This document shows, one piece after another, positions 26,796-36,009 of a DNA stretch of 64,000 nt. The stretch lies in assembly GCF_015710575.1 (NCBI RefSeq), contig NZ_CP065373.1, positions 5,890,001 to 5,954,000 on the forward strand, in the 5' to 3' direction. The stretch comes from Mycolicibacterium mengxianglii (GTDB lineage Bacteria > Actinomycetota > Actinomycetes > Mycobacteriales > Mycobacteriaceae). The notes under the pieces were generated by a model. The model was not told where the DNA came from and searched no databases. It saw only the letters and a list, made by a program, of their open reading frames with translations. Both the position numbers and the translations under genes were made by a program. Within the stretch, counting starts at the first letter, position 1. Every line of letters begins with the position of its first letter.

Positions 26796-28136
26796 TCAAC
26801 CAAGCCAGTCCAACACCGCTGCCGCAGTCCAGGACTGCTGCATGCTACCCAGCGGCTCCCCGGTGAACGGCTCGTAATACTCGGCGAACGTGCCATCGCT
26901 GGCCTGACGTAATCCCTCGCGGCGCAAGCCATTTGACCGTTCCGCCCAGCCACGCCGGGCGAAGCACCAGGAGAACAACCACGTCAGCACGGGCCACACC
27001 GGCCCGCGCCAATACTCCCGCGAACGGAAGTCCCGCGACACCGGCGACGTCGACGGTATCAACGCATACTTCAGGTCCGGGTGCCCGCAGAAGCGTGGCC
27101 CCTCCAACAATCGCAGCAGCGCCCGTTCCTTGTCGTGCGGCAAACCGCCGCACAGCAACGGCGCGAACTGCGCGGCGGTCTCCGTGGCCACCCAGGACTC
27201 GTTGCGAACGTCGTAATCCCTTGCTGCACCGGTTCTTTGGTCAGTCGTCTCGATGACTCCGCTGCGGAAGCGGTCAGCCCACGAGTACAGCTCCCGGACG
27301 TCGGCGAGGGGTCGCTTGTAGTCCTCCCCGATCTCGGCGAGCACGGTGCAGGCCACGGAGAAGATCGCCGAGACGAAGACATCTTCGACTGCGAAGCTCA
27401 TCACCTTCGGCAGCAGGGCGTCGTCGTATCGCGCCGCTTTCATCTCCTCCAGCAGCCACAGATACCGGTCGTACTCGGCATCGGACGGGCGCTGACTGGC
27501 GTCGGTGTTGATCTTGTTGTCTTCGCGTTGATACTCCGGCACCGCGCCGGGAATCACGTTGGCGTAAGCGGCATCCCAGCGCGGCGAATTGTCCATCCCG
27601 GATTCCCAGCCGTGATACAGCGTGATCCGGCCATGCTGGTTCTGGTCACGCGCTTCGGCCAACCAGCGGTGCCACCGCACCAGGTCCGGCCAGCGCCGAT
27701 CCAGGAACGCCTCGGCCACCCCGCGGGTTGAGCGACCGCGGGTGCGGGCGTGATCGAGGATGCGCTGCACAGCGATGGCGTGCACCGGCGGTTGGGTGAT
27801 GCCTGAGGTGTGCCGATTGCGCGGGGCGTCAGGGGACAACGCCGCGCACGCCCAACGCGCCGGGCCGGGAAAGTACCCGTCCACTCCATTGGCGAACACG
27901 ATGTGCGGGATCATGCCGTTGCCCCACTGCGCCGACAACAAGGTGTCCAACTCGACCACCGCACGCTCCACCGACAGCGGTGCCAGACCCACCGCCACGA
28001 AGGCCGCGTCCCAGCTCCACATGTGGGGGTACAGCAGCGGCGCCGCCGTGGTCATCACCCCGAGGTCGTTGCCACGCAACAGATAGGCGGCACGAGCTGC
28101 GAGCTGCGTCGGCGCAAAGCTGGGGTCCGGTGCCAC
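26796..28136 (-). CDS. ggh: Glucosylglycerate hydrolase (GH63)
   Basis: A 446-residue (alpha/alpha)6-barrel glycosidase. Length and residues match the glucosylglycerate hydrolase described in rapidly growing mycobacteria. HMWSWDAAF puts an Asp at position 43, SGMDNSPRWD carries the likely general acid Asp near 182, and AEYYEP puts the second catalytic Glu at 419. The enzyme releases glucose from glucosylglycerate, a solute that accumulates under nitrogen shortage. The family also includes mannosylglycerate hydrolases and trehalase-like enzymes, so a related activity is possible. It converges with marR and is divergent from the SDR at 28218. Confidence 0.87.
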   Translation of the reverse strand: MAPDPSFAPTQLAARAAYLLRGNDLGVMTTAAPLLYPHMWSWDAAFVAVGLAPLSVERAVVELDTLLSAQWGNGMIPHIVFANGVDGYFPGPARWACAALSPDAPRNRHTSGITQPPVHAIAVQRILDHARTRGRSTRGVAEAFLDRRWPDLVRWHRWLAEARDQNQHGRITLYHGWESGMDNSPRWDAAYANVIPGAVPEYQREDNKINTDASQRPSDAEYDRYLWLLEEMKAARYDDALLPKVMSFAVEDVFVSAIFSVACTVLAEIGEDYKRPLADVRELYSWADRFRSGVIETTDQRTGAARDYDVRNESWVATETAAQFAPLLCGGLPHDKERALLRLLEGPRFCGHPDLKYALIPSTSPVSRDFRSREYWRGPVWPVLTWLFSWCFARRGWAERSNGLRREGLRQASDGTFAEYYEPFTGEPLGSMQQSWTAAAVLDWLG

Positions 28137-28217
28137 GCGTCCATTCTGCGACCACCGCGCCCGGGCCGCGCGGCGGGCACCCAGTCCCGGTCACGCACCG
28201 CTTGTAGGGTTTGACCC

Positions 28218-28883
28218 ATGCCTACTGCGCTCATCACCGGGGCCTCCCGCGGCCTGGGCGCCGCGATCGCCGCCGCACTGGCCCCAACCCACACCCTGCT
28301 ACTGGCCGGCAGACCATCAGCAGAGCTCGATGCCGTCGCCGCCGAACACGGGGCGACCACGTGGCCGATGGACCTCACCGACGCAGCTTCGATCGAGGCC
28401 AGCACCGAAGTGCTCACCGAACTGGATGTGCTGGTGCACAACGCCGGGGTGATGTACCCGGGCCGGGTCGCCGAGTCGACCCTCGACGAGTGGCGCGCCA
28501 CCTTCGAGGTGAACGTGCTCGGCGCGGTCGCGCTGACCCTGGCCGTGCTGCCGGCGCTGCGCGCCGCCAACGGTCAGGTGGTGTTCATCAACTCTGGGTC
28601 CGGGCGCAACGTGTCAGCGGGGATGGCGTCTTATTCGGCCAGCAAGTTCGCGCTACGGGCATTTGCCGACTCACTGCGCGCCGACGAGCCGGCACTGCGA
28701 GTCACCTCCGTGCACCCGGGCCGCATCGCCACCGACATGCAGCGCGACCTGGTCGACTACCAGGGCGGCTCCTATGACCCGGAGAAGTTCCTGCAGCCCG
28801 AGACCGTGGCCGCCGTGGTCGCCCAGGCGGTGGCGACACCACCGGACGGACACGTGCACGAAGTGGTGCTGCGGCCCCGGTAG
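28218..28883 (+). CDS. Short-chain dehydrogenase/reductase
   Basis: A 221-residue classical SDR: N-terminal TGASRGLGAA nucleotide motif, the HNAGVM motif (NAG), a catalytic Ser in INSGSG, and YSASKFAL (YxxxK). The C-terminus is short. ATG 28218 is preceded by TAGGGT (28205-28210) with seven bases between, which fits a leaderless transcript. It is convergent with the E1 dehydrogenase gene (7 bases between stops) and unlikely to belong to that operon. Substrate unknown. Confidence 0.92.
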   Translation: MPTALITGASRGLGAAIAAALAPTHTLLLAGRPSAELDAVAAEHGATTWPMDLTDAASIEASTEVLTELDVLVHNAGVMYPGRVAESTLDEWRATFEVNVLGAVALTLAVLPALRAANGQVVFINSGSGRNVSAGMASYSASKFALRAFADSLRADEPALRVTSVHPGRIATDMQRDLVDYQGGSYDPEKFLQPETVAAVVAQAVATPPDGHVHEVVLRPR

Positions 28884-28889
28884 TCACCC

Positions 28890-31073
28890 TCAGGAGACGA
28901 GTGCCCGTGCTGCCGCCTCGATCGAATCCTCCGACAGCAGCACCTCCAACGCCGCGTCCCCCAACGGGATGAAGCTGTCGGCACTGGCGACCCGGGCCAT
29001 CGGGCCGGTGAAGCCCCCGTCGACCAGCGCGGCAAGCACGCCCTCCCCGACTCCGCCGGTGGCTCGGGTTTCGTCGACGACCAGGACGCGGCCGGTGGCG
29101 TGGGCCTCTCGCAGCATGTCGACCGTCGGCAACGGGGCCAGCCAGCGCAGGTCGACGACCCGGCTGTGCACCCCGGCGCGCTCGAGCCGACGAGCCACCC
29201 GCAGGCTCATCCGCAGGCCGTTGCCGAACGTCAGGATGGTCAGGTCCCCACCCTCGCCATACGTTCGGGCGCGGCCGATACCGGCACCGGTTTCGCCGGC
29301 GCCCGGGTATTCGGCCAGCCAACCGCCGTCGCCGTCGTCGTGCAGGTCACGCGTGTGGTAGAGGGCGATGGGTTCGAGGAACAGGCAGACCGCTCCGGCC
29401 TTGTCGGCCGCGGCGACGCAGGCGTGCAACATCGCCGCGGCGTCGTCAGGACGTGCCGGGGACGCGATGACAACACCGGGGATGTCGCGGATCGCGGCGA
29501 TGGAGTTGTCGTTGTGGAAGTGGCCGCCGAACCCCTTCTGGTAGGCGTAACCGGCCACCCGCACCACCATCGGGTTGCGGTACTGGCGGTTGGAGAAGAA
29601 CTGCAAGGTGGCGCCCTCGCCGCGGATCTGATCGACCGCGTTGTGCAGATAAGCCAGGTACTGGATCTCCGGGATCGGCAGCAGCCCCGACACCCCGGCA
29701 CCCAGCGCCAGCCCGAGGATGGTCTGCTCGTCGAGCAGGGTGTCGAAGACCCGGGCGGGGCCGGCCTTGCCGAGCAGGCCGCGGGTGACGCCGTACACCC
29801 CACCTTTGCGGGCCACGTCCTCGCCGAAAATCAGCGCTTCCGGATGCGCCGCCATGACGTCCTGCAGCGCCCGGTTGATGGCGAGCGCCACCGTCAGCGG
29901 CGCCTGATCCCCGGTGGTGTCAGGTGTCGCTGCTGACGCGGACTGGGTGGCCTGCACCGCGTCATCGAGGGTCGCCTGCAGCGGCTCCATGACGGCCTTC
30001 GCCGATTCCAGCGGCGCGAGGTCCATGACCACCCGGGCCAGGTCGAGGACCTCGGCCCGTTTGGCCTCATAGCGCGCCACCACTTCGTCGGGGGTCAAGG
30101 CGCCGTGCTCGACCAGTAGTGCGGCGGTACGCAGCACCGGGTCGTGCTCGAAGTCGGACGTGATCTCATCAGGCTTGCGATAGGCGGGCTCGTAGTCCGA
30201 GCCGGCATGGCCCATCAGTCGCACGGTGCGCAGGTGCAGGAAGGCCGGGCGCCGGTGGGTACGCACCCAGGACGCCGCCGCACTGGCCGCGTCGAACGCC
30301 GATGGCAGGTCGCAGCCGTCGCCGTGGAAGTACTCCAGCCCGGCACGGTTGGCATAGGTGTTGGCGATCCAGCCCCGCGGTGTCTTGACGCTGATACCGA
30401 TGCCGTTGTCCTCGCAGACGAACAGCAGCGGCATCGGCAGGCCCTGGTAGGCGGCATGGAGCGCGGCGTTCACCGCGCCGACCGCGGTGGAGTGATTGGC
30501 CGAGGCGTCGCCGAAGCTGCACACCGTCACCGCGTCCGCCGGCCACGCACAGGGCACGCCGAGCTTCTTGGCGCGGGCGATCGAGAACGCCACCCCCACC
30601 GCGCGCGGTAGATGTGAACTGATGGTGGAGGTCTGCGGGATGACGCCGAGGTCGTGACGTCCGAACACCTTGTGCCGGCCGCCGGAGATGGGTTCCTCCG
30701 TGGCCGCCACCAGCCCCGCCAACACGTCGCGCAGGGCGTCGCTGCCCTCGACCTGCTGGGCTCGCGCAACGTAGAAGCTACCCGAACGGTAGTGCAGCAG
30801 AGCGGGATCCGTGGGGCGCAGCGCCGCCGCCACCGCCGCGTTGCCCTCGTGGCCCGACGAGCCGATGGTGTAATAGCCCTTGTCCTGCGCCCGCAACCAC
30901 CGCGCGGCGAGGTCGAGGTGTCTACTGCCCAGCTGCGCGTCGAAGAGGTCGACGGCCTGGCCCACGGTCAGCACCGAACCGGACCGGAGGGGCTCCGTCG
31001 CAGCCCGCCGGGCGGGCCGGCCGGTCATCTCGGCGACGGTGGTGGTGAAGTATTCGTCGATGGACTCGGCCAT
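28890..31073 (-). CDS. Thiamine-dependent 2-oxoacid dehydrogenase E1, fused alpha and beta subunits
   Basis: A 727-residue protein joining an E1-alpha part (residues about 1-370) and an E1-beta part (about 390-727) in one chain. The alpha part has the ThDP motif starting GDASANHSTAVG and ending CEDNGIG (GDA in place of the usual GDG). The beta part has FGEDVARKGGVYGVT and the transketolase C-terminal domain. Such E1s decarboxylate branched-chain or related 2-oxoacids, or acetoin, and need an E2 and E3, which are not in this window. It follows the acyl-CoA dehydrogenase by 41 bases on the same strand and looks like the last gene of the catabolic operon. Confidence 0.88.
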   Translation of the reverse strand: MAESIDEYFTTTVAEMTGRPARRAATEPLRSGSVLTVGQAVDLFDAQLGSRHLDLAARWLRAQDKGYYTIGSSGHEGNAAVAAALRPTDPALLHYRSGSFYVARAQQVEGSDALRDVLAGLVAATEEPISGGRHKVFGRHDLGVIPQTSTISSHLPRAVGVAFSIARAKKLGVPCAWPADAVTVCSFGDASANHSTAVGAVNAALHAAYQGLPMPLLFVCEDNGIGISVKTPRGWIANTYANRAGLEYFHGDGCDLPSAFDAASAAASWVRTHRRPAFLHLRTVRLMGHAGSDYEPAYRKPDEITSDFEHDPVLRTAALLVEHGALTPDEVVARYEAKRAEVLDLARVVMDLAPLESAKAVMEPLQATLDDAVQATQSASAATPDTTGDQAPLTVALAINRALQDVMAAHPEALIFGEDVARKGGVYGVTRGLLGKAGPARVFDTLLDEQTILGLALGAGVSGLLPIPEIQYLAYLHNAVDQIRGEGATLQFFSNRQYRNPMVVRVAGYAYQKGFGGHFHNDNSIAAIRDIPGVVIASPARPDDAAAMLHACVAAADKAGAVCLFLEPIALYHTRDLHDDGDGGWLAEYPGAGETGAGIGRARTYGEGGDLTILTFGNGLRMSLRVARRLERAGVHSRVVDLRWLAPLPTVDMLREAHATGRVLVVDETRATGGVGEGVLAALVDGGFTGPMARVASADSFIPLGDAALEVLLSEDSIEAAARALVS

Positions 31074-31114
31074 CGGGCCTCCTCGGGTTCGGTTCGGTTC
31101 TCGTCAGGGCCCCG

Positions 31115-32296
31115 TCAGCGGAAGGCGGGGGTGCCCGTGAGCGCCTGTCCGATCACCAACGTATGCATTTCCGAGGTGCCTTCGTAGGTCAACACCGATT
31201 CGAGGTTGTTGGCGTGGCGCATCACCGGATACTCCGAGGTGATTCCGCTGGCGCCGAGGATGGTGCGGGCCTCGCGGGCGATCGCGATCGCCTCCCGGAC
31301 GTTGTTCAGCTTGCCGAGGCTGACCTGCTGAGACGCCAGCGCGCCGGCGTCCTTCATCCGGCCCAGGTGCAGGGCCAGCAGCACCCCCTTGCCGTACTCG
31401 AGGGTCATATCGGCCAATTTGGCCTGCGTCAGCTGGAATCCGCCGATGGCCTTTCCGAACTGCTGGCGGGTGCGGGCATAGTCCAGCGCCGTCTCCAGGC
31501 AGTCACGGGCGGCTCCCAGCGCGCCGAACACGATGCCGAACCGGGCTTCGTTGAGGCAGCTCAGCGGTGCGCCCAGGCTGGTGGCACCGGGCAGCCGGGC
31601 AGACTCGGGCAGCCGCACATTGTCCAGGACCAGTTCACTGGTGACCGAGGCGCGCAGGGACATCTTCGATTTGATGGTGTGGGCGCTGAATCCCGGCGTG
31701 TCGGTGGGGACAGCAAAACCGCGGACACCCTCATCGGTGCGGGCCCACACGACGGCGACGTCGGCGACCGAACCGTTGGTGATCCACATCTTGGTGCCGT
31801 TGAGAATCCAGTCATCGCCGGAACGTACTGCCCGGGTACGCATTCCGGCCGGATCCGAGCCCTGGTCGGGCTCGGTCAGACCGAAACACCCGATGGCGCG
31901 CCCGGCCGCCATCTCGGGCAGCCACCGCTGCTTGGTCTCTTCGCTGCCGTAGCGGTGGATGGCGAACATCGCCAGCGATCCCTGGACGCTGACCAGGGAG
32001 CGCAGGCCCGAGTCGCCGGCTTCGAGCTCCAGGCACGCCAGCCCGTAGGCCACTGCGGAGGTGCCGGCGCAGCCGTAACCCTGCAGGTGCATTCCGAGCA
32101 GGCCCATGCCGCCGAGTTCGACGGCGAGGTCGCGGACCGGCAGTTCACCCTCTTCATACCAGGTGGCGATATCGGGTGCGATCCGCTGCTTCACCATGGC
32201 ACGCACGGCTTCGCGGATCTGGCGCTCCTCGTCATCGAGGAGGCGGTCCACCCCGACGAGGGTGTCGGGTGTGGTGGGCTCGGAAAGGCGGGACAT
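31115..32296 (-). CDS. Acyl-CoA dehydrogenase
   Basis: A 393-residue FAD enzyme. Blocks typical of the family are FGLTEPDQGSDPAGM, GTKMWITNGS, RQQFGKAIGGFQLTQAKLADM and the C-terminal ASGITSEYPVMRHANNLESVLTYEGT-type region, in which the Glu of TYEGT is the usual catalytic base of the glutaryl-CoA dehydrogenase group. That similarity would fit a C5 dicarboxylic product. A good AGGAGA site precedes ATG 32296, only 29 bases after the enamidase-like gene. Candidate role: oxidising a CoA ester from the opened ring. The CoA-activating step is not seen here. Confidence 0.92.
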   Translation of the reverse strand: MSRLSEPTTPDTLVGVDRLLDDEERQIREAVRAMVKQRIAPDIATWYEEGELPVRDLAVELGGMGLLGMHLQGYGCAGTSAVAYGLACLELEAGDSGLRSLVSVQGSLAMFAIHRYGSEETKQRWLPEMAAGRAIGCFGLTEPDQGSDPAGMRTRAVRSGDDWILNGTKMWITNGSVADVAVVWARTDEGVRGFAVPTDTPGFSAHTIKSKMSLRASVTSELVLDNVRLPESARLPGATSLGAPLSCLNEARFGIVFGALGAARDCLETALDYARTRQQFGKAIGGFQLTQAKLADMTLEYGKGVLLALHLGRMKDAGALASQQVSLGKLNNVREAIAIAREARTILGASGITSEYPVMRHANNLESVLTYEGTSEMHTLVIGQALTGTPAFR

Positions 32297-32325
32297 CGGG
32301 TCTCCTGGGGTAGTGGTTGGGCGGG

Positions 32326-33546
32326 TCAGCAGCAGCCGGAGGCCGGCGCCGTCGCGGGTCGGGGGGCGGCGGCCTGCTGTCGCCAGGTGACCGCACGGCT
32401 CGGTGGTGGTGTCTGCTGGCTACGCGAGGCCACCAGCGGCACACCGTCGACCAGCACGGTGGCGATGCCCGGAAGGTCGCCTGCGGCAAAACATTCCAGC
32501 CCGTTACGGGCAGACGAGCCGGTGATCGGGCCCAGCACCAGGAGATCGGCGGGCCGGCCCGGAGCGATCACCCCGGTGTCGAGTCCGTGAGCTCTGGCTG
32601 TCTGCCCGGTCGCCGCGGCGACGGCGGCCACCGGGTCCACCCCGCAGACCGAGGCAAGCAGGCAGATGTTGCGCAGCATGCCGCGCGGAATCACACCGGT
32701 GCCACCGGGAGTGTCGGTACCCAGGGTCAGCCGGTCGAGCTGACCTCGGCGATTCAGTTCCTCGGCAACCAGTTTGGTCACCCGGAAGTTCATCGAACTG
32801 CAGATCTCCAGAAATGCCGAGGGCACCTCGTCGATGATGGCGAGGATGTCCTCGTCGGGTGCGGGTATGGGGCCACCGGAAATGTGCCCGACGATGTCGG
32901 GTTGCACCGCGACCACGACGTCGCGGCCCGCGGGCCGGCTCGAACCGGATCGCGAGACCCCGCCCGAATGCATCTTCACCGTCATGCCGCGCTCATGGGC
33001 CCAGGCGACGTATTGCTGAGCTTCCCCGTCACCCAACCGATTCCAGTCGTAGAAGATGAACTTCAACTGGTCGATGCCCTCGCGGTGGGCCCGGTCGAAG
33101 TGTTCTTCGGTCATGCCGGGTACCAGCAGGATGGTTCCGGCGTTGACCTTGACGCCGGACGGGCGCATCCGGCCCGTGGTGTGCTTGGAGGTGATGGCGA
33201 TGCTGAGGACCAGCTCCGGTGTCAGCGCATCGAACGCCAGCCCCGGGATGTGCAGTTCGCCCGCCGACACCATGGACGTCGTGCCGCCGTGGAGGTAGTT
33301 ACCGATCCATCCGATGGCGTCCTGTGCCGGTGTCCACTCCCCGAATGTCGGATGGACATGTCCGTCGACCAGACCGGGCATCACCGTCAGCCCACCGGCC
33401 GACAGCACCTGATCGGGTGCGCCGTGTTCGGTACCGACACCAGCGATACGGCCGTCTTCGATCCACAGCGTGGTGTCGGTCTCCGGAGCGACCGCGGGGT
33501 CACCGTGCACCAGCAGACCGATGTCTTCGATCAAGAGTGTTGTCAT
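32326..33546 (-). CDS. Enamidase-like amidohydrolase
   Basis: A 406-residue amidohydrolase-superfamily enzyme. Metal-binding points are H63 and H65 in DGHVHP, later His in VKMHSGG and VGHISGG, and Asp in GTDTPGGTG. Its whole-length pattern (RPSGVKVNAG, MHSGG followed by GSS, GVIAPGRPADLLVL, AAGDLPGI) closely resembles, from memory, enamidase of anaerobic nicotinate degradation, which hydrolyses tetrahydro-6-oxonicotinate to 2-formylglutarate. ATG 33546 has AAAGGTG upstream, and an operator sits 17 bases before it. It heads an enamidase-ACAD-E1 sub-operon. A dihydropyrimidinase- or imidazolonepropionase-like role is possible but fits the motifs less well. Confidence 0.75.
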   Translation of the reverse strand: MTTLLIEDIGLLVHGDPAVAPETDTTLWIEDGRIAGVGTEHGAPDQVLSAGGLTVMPGLVDGHVHPTFGEWTPAQDAIGWIGNYLHGGTTSMVSAGELHIPGLAFDALTPELVLSIAITSKHTTGRMRPSGVKVNAGTILLVPGMTEEHFDRAHREGIDQLKFIFYDWNRLGDGEAQQYVAWAHERGMTVKMHSGGVSRSGSSRPAGRDVVVAVQPDIVGHISGGPIPAPDEDILAIIDEVPSAFLEICSSMNFRVTKLVAEELNRRGQLDRLTLGTDTPGGTGVIPRGMLRNICLLASVCGVDPVAAVAAATGQTARAHGLDTGVIAPGRPADLLVLGPITGSSARNGLECFAAGDLPGIATVLVDGVPLVASRSQQTPPPSRAVTWRQQAAAPRPATAPASGCC

Positions 33547-33563
33547 GACGCACCTTTCAACAA

Positions 33564-33580
33564 TTGGATACACTATCCGA
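33564..33580 (-). promoter_or_regulatory. GntR-type operator 1, upstream of the enamidase-like gene
   Basis: On the + strand it reads TTGGATACACTATCCGA, an inverted repeat with 7-base arms around 3 bases and one mismatch. Read toward the gene, its centre is TAGTGT, a good -10 box, ending 23 bases before ATG 33546. It overlaps the last codon of the upstream FUSC-type gene. One of four such sites in the cluster. Confidence 0.75.
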
Positions 33581-34616
33581 TATTGCGGCCAGAGGTCGGA
33601 GCGACCCGGCCCATCAGGGCCGGCACCGCGAAGACCACCAGCACCACCACCGCCGCGCCCAGCAGATTCATCGCCAGCCGCACCCCGCCCTCGTACCAGG
33701 GGAACCTCCCGGGGTACTCGCTGATGATCAACAGCACCGGTGGTCCGGTGACCGCCCACCAGGTGTAATTCACCGGCCGCAGTGCCATGGCGACGACGAA
33801 CAGCACCACCGCCGCCCAGATCACGACGAGTCCCGGCAGATCGGCACCGAGCAACCCCGCCGCCACGAGCGCGCCGACCGCGTTTCCCGAAAGCCTTTGC
33901 ACCAGGCGGACACCGGTCTGCACGGCGGCCGGTTGAATCGTCAGCACCACGCAGGTGACCAGCCAGTGCGCCCCTAGCAGGTCGGCGGGCAGACAGGCGG
34001 AGATGGTGACGGCCAGCGCCACCGCGGCACCGACGCGTAGCGCATGCGGCTCGAGCCGCGGGCTGCCATCGGCACCCACATCCTGCGGCGCCCGGCTGGA
34101 GGCAACACTTCCCTTGCCCGCCAGCATCACCGTCGCCCGCCAGCACAACCACGCCACCGGTACCACCGCGGCGCCCACTACGTAGGCGGGCATCTGAGAC
34201 CACTGCGCGGTATTGCCGGTGTCGACCGCGATGAGCACCACTGCCAACGCCGCCGTCGGTCCCAACGTAGGGCGCAGGGCGCCGATCACCGCCGCGACCA
34301 CGGTCGCCAACCCCAGGGCCACCGGATGGCCGGAGGTCAGCACCGCGACAATCGCGCCGCCGATCACGCCGGCACCCCGGGTGGTGATCGTGATCGCGGC
34401 CGCGCGGAACGACAACGGCAGCGTCGGTACGGCCGTCAGCACAAAACCCAGCCCGATGGCCGAGGCCAGTTGCGGATGGCCGCCGAACCCGGGCAACGCC
34501 AGGACGGCGGCCAGGGCCACTCCCAGAACCACCGCCATGCCCCATCGGCTACGCCCTACCGGTCGCAGCAATTCGGCGGGGTGGAACCGACTCACCGCGC
34601 GATGCTCAGCCGACAC
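33573..34616 (-). CDS. FUSC-family-like integral membrane protein
   Basis: A 347-residue membrane protein with about ten hydrophobic segments arranged as two similar halves, resembling the fusaric-acid-resistance (FUSC/aromatic acid exporter) family. These proteins export or permit passage of aromatic or organic acids across the membrane. GTG 34616 is the likely start. It lies 30 bases after the small molybdenum hydroxylase subunit gene and its stop codon is inside operator 1. I infer that it handles an intermediate or toxic by-product of the pathway. Confidence 0.75.
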   Translation of the reverse strand: MSAEHRAVSRFHPAELLRPVGRSRWGMAVVLGVALAAVLALPGFGGHPQLASAIGLGFVLTAVPTLPLSFRAAAITITTRGAGVIGGAIVAVLTSGHPVALGLATVVAAVIGALRPTLGPTAALAVVLIAVDTGNTAQWSQMPAYVVGAAVVPVAWLCWRATVMLAGKGSVASSRAPQDVGADGSPRLEPHALRVGAAVALAVTISACLPADLLGAHWLVTCVVLTIQPAAVQTGVRLVQRLSGNAVGALVAAGLLGADLPGLVVIWAAVVLFVVAMALRPVNYTWWAVTGPPVLLIISEYPGRFPWYEGGVRLAMNLLGAAVVVLVVFAVPALMGRVAPTSGRNIG

Positions 34617-34646
34617 GCGCAGACACGCCGAACTGCCGCCGGATCA

Positions 34647-35147
34647 CTAATCCGGGGGTGTAGCCGCGTCGAGTACCGCCTGCACGATGCCCTGGTAGCC
34701 GGTGCAGCGACAGATGTTCCCGGACAACGCTTCCCGCACCACCTCTTCGGTCAGTGGTTTCTCAGCGTCGGTATCGCGCAACAACTCGAGGGAAGACACC
34801 AGGAAACCGGGGGTGCAGAAACCACACTGCAAGCCGCCGTTCTCGCTGAAGCACTCCCGCAGCCGGGGGGTTTCGCTGAATGCGTCCAGCCCCTCGACAG
34901 TGCGCACCGACAGCCCGTCGACCTGAACCGCCAGCGTCAAACACGCTCGGGCGCTGCGGTCTTCGATGAACACCGAGCAGGCTCCGCACACACCGTGCTC
35001 GCACCCCAGGTGAGTCCCGGTCAGACCGAGCTCGTCGCGCAGGAAGTCCGCCAGTGTCTGTCGGGGCGGCACCGAGCGGCGAAACACCCGGCCGTTGACG
35101 GTGACGGAGACCGGCTGTGCCGGCACCGGCGGATCAGCGTCTGACAT
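34647..35147 (-). CDS. Molybdenum hydroxylase, small [2Fe-2S] subunit
   Basis: A 166-residue protein of the CoxS/xanthine dehydrogenase small-subunit type. The plant-type cluster is CEHGVCGAC with C49, C54, C57 and C69; the helical-domain cluster is held by C108 and C111 (GFCTPG) and C146 and C148 (CRCTGY). It passes electrons from the Mo site to FAD. ATG 35147 has GGAGG upstream and lies within the 3' end of the FAD subunit gene, so the two are coupled. An upstream in-frame ATG at 35174 is possible but has no site. Confidence 0.95.
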   Translation of the reverse strand: MSDADPPVPAQPVSVTVNGRVFRRSVPPRQTLADFLRDELGLTGTHLGCEHGVCGACSVFIEDRSARACLTLAVQVDGLSVRTVEGLDAFSETPRLRECFSENGGLQCGFCTPGFLVSSLELLRDTDAEKPLTEEVVREALSGNICRCTGYQGIVQAVLDAATPPD

Positions 35148-36009
35148 GGGCCGGATCCTCCACTCGCAGGGCACGGCGTGCGGCCGCGGACATGGCCTCG
35201 GTCAGCGCCGAGGCACACAATCGACGTGCATAATCGGTGTCGTCGGCGGCCGGTTCGGTCTGTGCGGCCCAGGTGTGGGCCAGCTCATCCCACAGCGTCG
35301 GATCCGGTTGTGCATCAATGGTTTCGGTGAACAACAGCGGACGGTCCGCGGCGCTGAGCACCGCCGCCCTCACGGTGTGCACCCGGCCGCGCGCATCGAG
35401 TGTCACCAGACACCCCGCACCCGCCAGCCCGTAATCGCCATGTTGGTGGGCGTATTCCACAAAACCCCAGCCCTGATCGGGACGGATCGCCGGGACCGAG
35501 ATCCAGGTGATCATCTCGTGCGGTTCCAAGGCGTTCTCGTAGAACGACACGAACATGTCCTCGGCAGGCACTTCCCGACGGCCGGACACAGCGGACTCGA
35601 CGTGGAACGTCGCGCCACACACCAGTGTCGCCAGAGGCATCTCCGCTGCCGGATCGGCGTGCGCGACCGAACCTCCGATGGTGCCCCGGTTGCGGATTCC
35701 GATGTGGCCGATGTAGCCGGCCGCGTCGGCGAGCAGCGGCGCCCGCGCGCCGATGAGGGGGTCGGTCTCCACGGCGCGGTGCGTCACCAACGCACCCAGG
35801 ACCACCCGGTCGACGTCATCAAAGACCCGGGTGAGCTCGCCGAGCCTGCCGATGTCGATGACCAGGCGGGGCCGGGCCAACCGCAGGTTCATCAGCGTCA
35901 ACAGCGACTGACCACCGGCCAGCAGCTTCGCATCCGGGTTATCCCGCAACAGTTCCAGCGCCTCGGCCACCGACTCCGGTCGCACGTAGTCGAATTCGGC
36001 CGGTTTCAC
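35134..36009 (-). CDS. Molybdenum hydroxylase, FAD-binding medium subunit
   Basis: A 291-residue CoxM/xanthine dehydrogenase FAD-domain protein. KLLAGGQSLLTLMNLRL is the first FAD-binding loop, and IRNRGTIGGSVAHADPAAEMP is the second (TIGGS). GTG 36009 overlaps the stop of the large-subunit gene as GTGA, so a fixed stoichiometry is likely. The order large-medium-small is seen in several actinobacterial molybdenum hydroxylase operons. Confidence 0.95.
   Translation of the reverse strand: MKPAEFDYVRPESVAEALELLRDNPDAKLLAGGQSLLTLMNLRLARPRLVIDIGRLGELTRVFDDVDRVVLGALVTHRAVETDPLIGARAPLLADAAGYIGHIGIRNRGTIGGSVAHADPAAEMPLATLVCGATFHVESAVSGRREVPAEDMFVSFYENALEPHEMITWISVPAIRPDQGWGFVEYAHQHGDYGLAGAGCLVTLDARGRVHTVRAAVLSAADRPLLFTETIDAQPDPTLWDELAHTWAAQTEPAADDTDYARRLCASALTEAMSAAARRALRVEDPAHVRR

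Noticed and set aside
30654..31187. Plus-strand frame opposite the E1 gene
   Set aside because: Antisense shadow; no motifs.
33546..34545. Extension of the enamidase-like frame upstream to 34545
   Set aside because: The extension overlaps the FUSC-type gene in another frame and is Arg/Gly-rich nonsense; ATG 33546 has a ribosome binding site.
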